The notes under the pieces were generated by a model. That model made no database searches, had not been told where the DNA came from, and saw only the letters and a list, made by a program, of their open reading frames with translations. A DNA stretch of 6,449 nt from GCA-002713455 sp964428745 (GTDB taxonomy: Bacteria; Fidelibacterota; Marinisomatia; Marinisomatales; TCS55): assembly GCA_964428745.1 (NCBI GenBank), contig CAYRYZ010000064.1, positions 1 to 6,449 on the forward strand. Direction: 5' to 3'. Shown here one piece after another: positions 1 to 6,135 of this stretch. Both the position numbers and the translations under genes were made by a program. Position 1 is the stretch's first letter. Each line of letters begins with the position of its first letter.

Positions 1-203
1 ATCCAAAACCCATCTAATTCAACTTTATGTATTGGCATCTCATCATTCTTTGCCATTGAATCAGAGCTACCCATCATGAACGAGCCACTGGGAATCCATA
101 TCATAGTCATTTCACCATCTCCAACAGGGATATTGACTTTATTCAAGTTTGGATTGGAATTACACCCGAAAACACAAATAAAAAGAATTAAATATTTTTT
201 CAT
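1..203 (-). CDS. FGE-sulfatase (SUMF1)-fold lipoprotein, 5' part only
   Basis: The minus strand opens at ATG 203-201 and stays open to the window edge, giving 67 codons; the rest lies outside. Residues 1-14 look like a short lipoprotein signal peptide (MKKYLILFICVFGC), with Cys14 in a lipobox-like VFGC, so the product is probably an envelope lipoprotein. After a short Asn-rich spacer, residues 32-67 match the opening of the formylglycine-generating-enzyme/SUMF1 domain: MIWIPSGSFMMGS, then an acidic stretch with DEMPIHKVELDGFW, the family's usual pattern of IPGG-F-MGS followed by DE-P-H-V-L. Family members convert a sulfatase Cys to formylglycine, but many bacterial lipoproteins with this fold, including GldJ/GldK of Bacteroidota gliding and type IX secretion, are structural or of unknown role. 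The catalytic region is not in view, so activity cannot be judged. The gene is divergent from the metalloprotease. No clear Shine-Dalgarno precedes its ATG. Confidence 0.85.
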   Translation of the reverse strand, partial: MKKYLILFICVFGCNSNPNLNKVNIPVGDGEMTMIWIPSGSFMMGSSDSMAKNDEMPIHKVELDGFW

Positions 204-204
204 G

Positions 205-235
205 ATTATTGTGAGTTCAATCTAATGACAATAAT
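205..235. repeat. 8-bp inverted repeat upstream of the FGE-fold gene (possible operator)
   Basis: ATTATTGT at 205-212 is the exact reverse complement of ACAATAAT at 228-235, with a 15-base spacer. The arms lie just upstream of the leftward start codon (201-203), inside what would be its 5' leader or core promoter. A dimeric regulator site with about 23 bases between half-site centres is possible. The arms are AT-rich, so a chance match in a region this short is also quite likely. Confidence 0.25.
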
Positions 236-253
236 TTTCATGGTGAAGTTCAT

Positions 254-282
254 AGGACACTTTTTTCTGTTTCATTTATAAC
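254..282 (+). promoter_or_regulatory. Candidate sigma70-type promoter for the metalloprotease-propeller operon
   Basis: A -10-like TATAAC at 277-282 (5 of 6 matches to TATAAT) lies 17 bases downstream of AGGACA at 254-259 (4 of 6 to TTGACA). Transcription would start near 289, leaving a leader of about 42 bases before GTG 331. The spacing is ideal but the -35 match is only fair. Bacteroidota use a different consensus (TTTG near -33, TAnnTTTG near -7), which I do not see here. Only a weak minus-strand candidate is visible for the divergent gene: TTCACC (revcomp of 242-247), a 17-base spacer and TAGATT. Confidence 0.35.
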
Positions 283-315
283 TAGACGATTAAATTGGCG
301 TTATACACTTTCCAT

Positions 316-325
316 AAAGAGGAGG
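316..325 (+). promoter_or_regulatory. Strong Shine-Dalgarno that fixes the start at GTG 331
   Basis: AAAGAGGAGG lies five bases upstream of GTG 331. This near-perfect anti-16S match, followed at once by a canonical signal peptide (MKKFIQFILISS), decides the start in favour of GTG 331. An in-frame TTG at 295 would put twelve residues ahead of the signal peptide, and the Shine-Dalgarno itself would lie inside that extension. Confidence 0.8.
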
Positions 326-330
326 CAATT

Positions 331-2859
331 GTGAAAAAATTTATCCAATTTATTTTGATTTCCAGCATCGTTTTTGGTGCAAACATAGATCAAAAAACTA
401 AATCTATGGAAAAAATGACTGGCTTTTTTAATATGTATTGGGATAAAACTACTGGAAAGCTTTGGCTAGAAATCTCAAAGTTCGATCAAGAGTTTTTATA
501 CGTTAATTCTTTGACTGCAGGAATAGGATCTAATGATGTTGGGCTTGATAGAGGTCAATTAGGAAATGAACGAGTTGTATATTTCCATCGAGTTGGACCA
601 AAGGTATTGTTGATTCAGCCAAATTATTCCTTCAGAGCAAATACAAGTGATCCTAATGAAAAACAATCTGTAGCTGATGCGTTTGCCAAATCTACTTTAT
701 GGGGTTTCAAGGTTGATGTAGATGAAAACAATCGAGTCCTTGTTGATGCTACTGATTTTTTCTTGCATGACGCACATCAAGTAATCCCCAAACTTAAGGG
801 CAGGAAAATGGGGAATTATAAATTGGACAAAAGCCGCTCTGCTCTCTACCTCCCTTCTACTCTCAATTTTCCAAATAATACTGAAATTGAATCGTTAATA
901 ACTTTTACAGGATCTAATCCTGGCGCATATATTCGTCAAGTAACTCCTACTCCCAATTCGATAACTGTTCGCATGCATCACTCATTTGTCAAGCTTCCTG
1001 ATAATAAATATAAAACAAGAAAACATGACCCAAGGGCTGGATATTACGCATTGTCATACCAGGATTACGCAGTACCACTTGATGAATCTATTTATAAACG
1101 CTATATAACAAGACACAGACTAGAAAAAAAGAACCCTCGAGCCCGAGAAAGTGAAGCTAAAGAACCAATAATTTATTATGTTGATCCAGGAGTACCAGAA
1201 CCAGTCAGAACAGCTATGCTAGAAAGTGGAAACTGGTGGAATCAGGCCTTTTCAGCTGCTGGGTACAAAAGTGCGTTTCAAGTAAAAATTCTTCCGAAAG
1301 GCGCACACCCAATGGATGTAAGATATAATATGATCCATTGGGTTCACCGCGCAACAAGAGGCTGGTCCTATGGTAGCTCTGTAACTGATCCTAGAACCGG
1401 AGAAATTATTAAAGGTAATGTTTCGCTTGGTTCTCTTAGGCTTCGTCAAGATTACTTAATTGCTACTGGTCTGCTTTCTCCATATAAAAATGGAACAAAA
1501 GTCCCCGGTTATATGAAAGAGTTGGCATTGGCTAGAGTAAGACAATTAGTGGCACATGAAATAGGTCATACAATTGGATTGCAACATAATTTTATCTCGA
1601 GTTCTGATGGGCGTGAATCTGTAATGGATTATCCTCATCCAACAATATCTCTAAATCGAAATGGCGATATTGAATGGAGATATGCATACGATGTAGGAAT
1701 AGGTGAATGGGATAAAATTACAATCGCTTATGGCTATCAAGATTTTCCTGAAGACACAAATGAAGACTCAGCATTAGAAGATATTATTCAAGATGGAATA
1801 AGTAGAAATTTGATTTTCATTACAGATAAAGACGCAAGGCCGCTAGGATCAGCTCATCCAAAAGCACATCTTTGGGATAATGGAAAGGATCCAGTATCAG
1901 AATTATCTAACTTGATGGAAGTTAGAAAAGTGGCCTTAAATAATTTTGGAGAAAATAATATTCGTGTGGGGCAACCTTATAGTGATCTTGAAGATGTCTT
2001 AGTGCCGATTTATTTTTTGCATCGGTACCAAATTGAGGCAGTTGCCAAAGTTATCGGGGGATTGAATTTTACATATGCATTACGTGGTGATGGACAATTG
2101 GTTACTGAATTCCTTGATCCAAATTTCCAAATTGAAGCTTTAGATGGACTAATCAATACTTTACAGCCAAGTTCTCTCATTTTAAGAGAAGAATTATTAA
2201 AACTAATACCACCTAGAGCTTCTGGACGAGGAAGAACAAGAGAATCATTCAATTCTCGAACTGGAGTTACATTTGATGGTGTTAGCCTTGCGGAAACGGC
2301 AGCAAGTTTGACTTGCAGGGTTCTCTTACATCCTGAAAGAGCAACCCGTTTAATTGAATATCATGCTAGAGATTCAAAACAACCAGGCTTTGAAAAAATT
2401 ATGAATCGAATTACAAATGGGACATTATTGCGTGCAGCTCCTAGCGGTTTAAGTGGAGAAGTGAAGCGGAATGTGGATTTTGTAATACTTGATCATTTGT
2501 TAAGCCTGGCAATAAACAATAAAACTTCTCCTGCAGCAAAAACAATTATATTAGCCAATATTGAAACATTAAATTATCAGTTTAAACTACTAGGTAGAAT
2601 ACCAACAAATTATAAAGAAAGTTCACAGATAGATGAATTGAAGAGTGCAAAAAGACAAGTAGATACATTATCAGAGTATACAAATTCAAAACGAGATCGA
2701 AATCACTATAAAATGCTTCACAAACGAATTCAATCTTTTATTGATACTCCAGAAGATTTTGAAGCAATTATTGTCCCATCAGCGCCACCTGGATCCCCGA
2801 TTGGTTCTGAATTCGGCTGTACTTTTGAAACTTCTATGAAAAATATCATAAGTAATTGA
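331..2859 (+). CDS. Secreted zinc metalloprotease, DUF5118-DUF5117-DUF4953 (metzincin) family
   Basis: This 842-residue protein starts at GTG 331, chosen for the AAAGAGGAGG five bases upstream and the signal peptide it yields (hydrophobic core about 4-16, cleavage near 16-17). Domains in order: a DUF5118-like segment (about 28-77, with GKLWLEI and EFLYVNSL), a DUF5117-like region (about 78-270, beginning GNERVVYFHRVGPKVLL), then a DUF4953-like peptidase region from about 279 (PIIYYVDPGVPEPVR) to near the C terminus. The catalytic site is intact: HEIGHTIGLQH at 409-419, with His409, His413 and His419 as the expected zinc ligands and Glu410 as general base, followed by NF and a Met-turn SVMDY (Met432). 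Two cysteines (662 and 830) could form a disulfide. Length and architecture are normal for the family, which is common in Bacteroidota and relatives; its substrates are largely unknown. No type IX C-terminal sorting domain or lipobox is seen, so it is probably periplasmic or secreted. The stop is seven bases from the next start, so the two genes are co-translated. Confidence 0.93.
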   Translation: MKKFIQFILISSIVFGANIDQKTKSMEKMTGFFNMYWDKTTGKLWLEISKFDQEFLYVNSLTAGIGSNDVGLDRGQLGNERVVYFHRVGPKVLLIQPNYSFRANTSDPNEKQSVADAFAKSTLWGFKVDVDENNRVLVDATDFFLHDAHQVIPKLKGRKMGNYKLDKSRSALYLPSTLNFPNNTEIESLITFTGSNPGAYIRQVTPTPNSITVRMHHSFVKLPDNKYKTRKHDPRAGYYALSYQDYAVPLDESIYKRYITRHRLEKKNPRARESEAKEPIIYYVDPGVPEPVRTAMLESGNWWNQAFSAAGYKSAFQVKILPKGAHPMDVRYNMIHWVHRATRGWSYGSSVTDPRTGEIIKGNVSLGSLRLRQDYLIATGLLSPYKNGTKVPGYMKELALARVRQLVAHEIGHTIGLQHNFISSSDGRESVMDYPHPTISLNRNGDIEWRYAYDVGIGEWDKITIAYGYQDFPEDTNEDSALEDIIQDGISRNLIFITDKDARPLGSAHPKAHLWDNGKDPVSELSNLMEVRKVALNNFGENNIRVGQPYSDLEDVLVPIYFLHRYQIEAVAKVIGGLNFTYALRGDGQLVTEFLDPNFQIEALDGLINTLQPSSLILREELLKLIPPRASGRGRTRESFNSRTGVTFDGVSLAETAASLTCRVLLHPERATRLIEYHARDSKQPGFEKIMNRITNGTLLRAAPSGLSGEVKRNVDFVILDHLLSLAINNKTSPAAKTIILANIETLNYQFKLLGRIPTNYKESSQIDELKSAKRQVDTLSEYTNSKRDRNHYKMLHKRIQSFIDTPEDFEAIIVPSAPPGSPIGSEFGCTFETSMKNIISN

Positions 2860-2866
2860 GGAAAAA
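2857..2866 (+). promoter_or_regulatory. Stop-overlapping Shine-Dalgarno for the propeller gene
   Basis: TGAGG at 2857-2861 combines the metalloprotease stop codon (TGA 2857-2859) with the GAGG core of the next ribosome binding site, five bases ahead of ATG 2867. Ribosomes finishing the first gene occupy the initiation region of the second. This points to translational coupling and roughly matched output of the two proteins. No promoter or terminator fits in the seven-base gap. Confidence 0.65.
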
Positions 2867-5800
2867 ATGAAACAAAAAATCATATTTATACTGGCACTAA
2901 TATCTTCCATTTTATTCGCAGATGGGTTAGATATGAAGAAATTAAAAGCTATGAAAGCAAGATCTATTGGACCTGGAGGTATGAGTGGTAGAGTAACGGC
3001 TATTGACGTTGTACTTTCAAATACAGATGTGATGTATGTAGGTACTGCCTCAGGAGGATTATGGAAATCTGAAAGTGGTGGAGTTAAATGGGAACCCATT
3101 TTTGATGATCAGAAATCTGCTTCAATTGGTGATGTAGCTGTTGATCCAACTAACTCAGATGTCATTTGGGTAGGCTCAGGTGAAGGTAACCCAAGAAATA
3201 GTCAATCAGCTGGGTACGGCGTATATAAGAGTATTGATGCTGGGAAAACATGGGAATATAAAGGCCTGGGTGAGACTCGCAACATTCATAGGGTCCTCAT
3301 TAACCCAAAAAATCCAGATATTGTTTATATAGGTGCCCAAGGTTCAGCTTGGGGAGATAGTGAAAATCGTGGTGTTTATAAAACCACCGATGGTGGAGAT
3401 ACATGGGAAAAAATCCTTTATGTTGATGAAAGCACTGGCATTGGAGAACTAGTTATGGATCCACAAAACCCAAATAAACTCATTGCCAATATGTGGCAAT
3501 TCAGAAGGTGGCCATGGTTCTTTAAATCTGGAGGCTCTAGTTCAGGATTATATATCACATTTGATGGTGGTAATAAATGGAAAAAATTATCGGATAAAGA
3601 GGGACTTCCTAAAGGAGATTCTGGGCGAATGGGGCTTGCTATCGCACGAAGTAATCCAAAAATTATTTATGCTTTGATCGAATCAAAGAAGAATGCTTTA
3701 TATAAATCGGAAGATGGTGGCTTTAAATGGAAAAAAATCTCAGATAAAAATATTGGTGGTCGTCCATTTTATTATGCAGAAATATATGTTGATCCTATAA
3801 ATGAAAATCGTATATATAATCTTCATACCTATGTAACCGTTTCAAACGACGGTGGAAAATCATTCCAATCTCTTATGACGGCTTATGGAGCGAATGGAGT
3901 TCATCCAGACCATCATGCGTTTTGGGGACATCCAACTAACCCGCATTTTATTATTGAGGGTAATGATGGTGGATTAAATATTTCTCTTGATCGTGGAAAA
4001 ACATGGCGTTTTGTAGAGAATCTACCTGTAGCACAATTCTATCATATCAATTATGACATGGATTGGCCATATAATGTTTATGGTGGAATGCAGGATAATG
4101 GATCTTGGCGAGGACCGGCGTATGTTTGGCGAGCAGGTGGAATACGAAATTCTTATTGGGAAGAATTATTTTTTGGGGATGGTTTTGACGTAGTTCCGCA
4201 CCCTGCAAACTCTCGCTATGGTTATGCAATGAGCCAACAAGGGAACGTTGGGCGATATGATCTACTAACTGGTCACACACAATTGATCAAACCCGTTCAC
4301 CCTGATGGTAAATATCTGCGATTCAATTGGAATGCAGCTATCGCTCAAGACCCATTTGATGAAGACGCAATTTTTTATGGCAGTCAGTTTGTTCATTATA
4401 GTACAGACCAAGGCAATAACTGGAAAATTATCTCACCTGACTTGACAACAAACGATAAGACTAAGCAGGAACAGCATAAAAGTGGCGGATTGACTTTTGA
4501 TGCTACTGGTGCAGAAAACTATACAACAATTTTAGCAATTGAACCCAGCCCACTAGACAAAAATGTTGTTTGGGTTGGTACTGATGACGGGAATGTTCAA
4601 CTAACTAAAGATCGAGGGAAAACGTGGAGCAATATGTCAAAAAAAATCTACGGAGTGCCTAAAGGAAGTTGGGTTCCACAAATAGTCGCTTCAAGTTATA
4701 ATCCAGCTGAGGCAGTCGTAATAATAAATAATTATCGCCGAAATGATTGGAAACCTTACGTCTTCAAAACAGAGAATTATGGAAATTCATGGAAATCAAT
4801 AGCTACTGAGGAAAATGTATGGGGCCATGCACTTAGTTATGCACAAGATCCCATTGAACCAAAGCTACAGTTTCTTGGTACAGAATTTGGATTATATGTT
4901 TCTATTGATGAATCTAAGACATGGACAAAATGGACAAATGGTTTTCCAACGGTTTCTACAATGGATTTAAAAATTCATCCAAGAGAGCATGACTTGGTAA
5001 TTGGAACATTTGGGCGAGCTGCATATATCTTGGATGATATCAGACCTCTTCGTGAAATGGCAAAATCAACAGATAATTTATTAGAAAAACGACTTCACTT
5101 TTTTGAGCCTCCAGTTGCTGTACTATCAATAAATCGTCAAGCTGCTGGAACACGCTTTGAAGCAAATGCAATTTTTTCTGGAGAAAACAGAAAAGCTGGT
5201 TCAATGATAACTTTTGTATATAATCCCGAAAGTGAGAATAAAGAAAAAAAGAAAAAGGCTGGTACTAATAAAGAAAAGAAAAAAAAGACTGATGATAAAA
5301 AAGAAAAAGTTAAAATGGAAGTTCTTGACGCAGACGGAAATATTATCAGAACAGTTAAGCATAATGTAGAACCAGGACTAAATAGAGTTTACTGGGGGCT
5401 GAGGCGTAAAGGTGTTCGAAGGCCAAATGCACCAAAACCTACAAAGCCTGACGCTCGTGAACCCAGCGGACCTCCTGTATTACCAGGTGAATATACTGTT
5501 CGGTTATCTCACGGTAAAGAATCAGTAACTCAAGTTGTTAATGTTATTACTGACCCACGAGTGGGGATCAACAAACGAAATTTGGAAAGACTTGAACCTA
5601 TATATAAAAAACAAATGAAAATTACTTCATCGGTAACTAAAGCGATGGATCAAATACGTGAAGCAAAATCAATCATAACCTCGGTAAATAAAATGTTAGA
5701 GGTAAAAACTAATAAATCGCATAAAGCTCTTCAGAAAAGTGGTAAAGCGATGTCGGATAGCTTGAAGATTTTGGAAGAACTTATTGTAAATAAAAAAGGT

Positions 5801-6052
5801 TTGCAGGGAATTGTTCGTAGTCCAAACATTTTAAGTGCAAAGATTCAAGGGATTGGTAGATATTTATATAGCAATTTGACTGGGCCAAATACAAGCCATG
5901 AATATTTATTGAATTATTCAGAAACTGAAACGGAAAAAGTACTCAACCAAGTAAATCAATTTTTCCTAAATGATTGGCAAGAATATCAATCCAAAGTTGA
6001 AGATGCTGAGCTATCCTTGTTTAAATCCTATAAATCAATAAAAATAGATTAA
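2867..6052 (+). CDS. Secreted sortilin/VPS10-like Asp-box beta-propeller protein
   Basis: This 1061-residue protein starts at ATG 2867, with GAGG five bases upstream and a signal peptide (core about 5-17, cleavage near 18). Residues about 35-730 form a BNR/sortilin-like propeller region. I count eleven Asp-box motifs (S/T-x-D-x-G-x-x-W): near residues 68, 122, 173, 231, 281, 326, 373, 512, 580, 635 and 679. Many are preceded by GxYK or GLY strands and followed about 20-30 residues later by DPxNP-type turns. The spacing is near 50 residues early on, with one long insertion (about 381-511) rich in Trp, Gly and Tyr. Then come a Lys-rich linker (788-816), a probable Ig/FlgD-like beta domain (about 817-895, with VLDADGNIIRTV and LPGEYTVRL) and a helix-rich tail (about 903-1055). 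I see no cysteines. This is the usual layout of large bacterial proteins annotated as VPS10/sortilin or 'glycosyl hydrolase' BNR proteins. Asp boxes are structural, so glycosidase activity should not be assumed; ligand or peptide binding is as likely. It follows the metalloprotease in one operon. Confidence 0.9.
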   Translation: MKQKIIFILALISSILFADGLDMKKLKAMKARSIGPGGMSGRVTAIDVVLSNTDVMYVGTASGGLWKSESGGVKWEPIFDDQKSASIGDVAVDPTNSDVIWVGSGEGNPRNSQSAGYGVYKSIDAGKTWEYKGLGETRNIHRVLINPKNPDIVYIGAQGSAWGDSENRGVYKTTDGGDTWEKILYVDESTGIGELVMDPQNPNKLIANMWQFRRWPWFFKSGGSSSGLYITFDGGNKWKKLSDKEGLPKGDSGRMGLAIARSNPKIIYALIESKKNALYKSEDGGFKWKKISDKNIGGRPFYYAEIYVDPINENRIYNLHTYVTVSNDGGKSFQSLMTAYGANGVHPDHHAFWGHPTNPHFIIEGNDGGLNISLDRGKTWRFVENLPVAQFYHINYDMDWPYNVYGGMQDNGSWRGPAYVWRAGGIRNSYWEELFFGDGFDVVPHPANSRYGYAMSQQGNVGRYDLLTGHTQLIKPVHPDGKYLRFNWNAAIAQDPFDEDAIFYGSQFVHYSTDQGNNWKIISPDLTTNDKTKQEQHKSGGLTFDATGAENYTTILAIEPSPLDKNVVWVGTDDGNVQLTKDRGKTWSNMSKKIYGVPKGSWVPQIVASSYNPAEAVVIINNYRRNDWKPYVFKTENYGNSWKSIATEENVWGHALSYAQDPIEPKLQFLGTEFGLYVSIDESKTWTKWTNGFPTVSTMDLKIHPREHDLVIGTFGRAAYILDDIRPLREMAKSTDNLLEKRLHFFEPPVAVLSINRQAAGTRFEANAIFSGENRKAGSMITFVYNPESENKEKKKKAGTNKEKKKKTDDKKEKVKMEVLDADGNIIRTVKHNVEPGLNRVYWGLRRKGVRRPNAPKPTKPDAREPSGPPVLPGEYTVRLSHGKESVTQVVNVITDPRVGINKRNLERLEPIYKKQMKITSSVTKAMDQIREAKSIITSVNKMLEVKTNKSHKALQKSGKAMSDSLKILEELIVNKKGLQGIVRSPNILSAKIQGIGRYLYSNLTGPNTSHEYLLNYSETETEKVLNQVNQFFLNDWQEYQSKVEDAELSLFKSYKSIKID
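5237..5296 (+). repeat. 30-bp imperfect tandem duplication encoding the Lys-rich linker
   Basis: Two adjacent 30-base units (5237-5266 and 5267-5296) match at 24 of 30 positions and encode NKEKKKKAGT and NKEKKKKTDD (residues 791-800 and 801-810). A third, degenerate Lys-rich stretch follows (KKEKVK, residues 811-816). The units include runs of seven A (5244-5250) and eight A (5279-5286). The repeat is in frame and lies between the propeller and the Ig-like domain, so it acts as a flexible, highly basic spacer. Its unit length is a whole number of codons, so copy-number changes would leave the frame intact. Confidence 0.8.
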
Positions 6053-6135
6053 ATAATTACAATAAAACCAAGATGCATCCTAATCTGTTAATAAATGGAT
6101 TTGATAATAAAAAATTATTTAGCAAAATCACTATT
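6053..6135. other. AT-rich gap between propeller and SnoaL-like genes, no clear terminator
   Basis: These 83 bases hold no gene, no GC-rich hairpin followed by a T-run, and no well-formed promoter. The only inverted match (AATAA 6106-6110 with TTATT 6115-6119) is pure A/T and too weak to terminate. An in-frame ATG at 6073 leads without a stop into the next gene. Readthrough from the upstream operon is therefore possible. Confidence 0.5.

Noticed and set aside
295..330. TTG 295 as the start of the metalloprotease
   Set aside because: The extension precedes a complete signal peptide and contains the Shine-Dalgarno of GTG 331.
1252..1449. Minus-strand open frame of 65 codons inside the metalloprotease gene
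   Set aside because: It lies opposite strongly conserved peptidase coding sequence and resembles no known protein; it is a shadow frame.
2010..2252. Minus-strand open frame of 80 codons inside the metalloprotease gene
   Set aside because: Shadow frame with no family signature and no ribosome binding site of note.
2779..3099. Minus-strand open frame of 106 codons spanning the junction of the two large genes
   Set aside because: It overlaps the end of one well-supported gene and the signal peptide and first blades of the next; no recognisable domain.
4047..4280. Minus-strand open frame of 77 codons inside the propeller gene
   Set aside because: Shadow of the aromatic-rich propeller segment; its own translation has no recognisable features.
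331..6052. Type IX secretion C-terminal sorting domains on the two large exported proteins
   Set aside because: Neither C terminus shows the Ig-like strand pattern with a final basic end; the propeller ends in helices and the peptidase in a short polar tail.
6106..6119. AATAA/TTATT hairpin as a terminator after the propeller gene
   Set aside because: It contains only A/T pairs, has a five-base stem and lacks a proper T-tract; it would not be stable.
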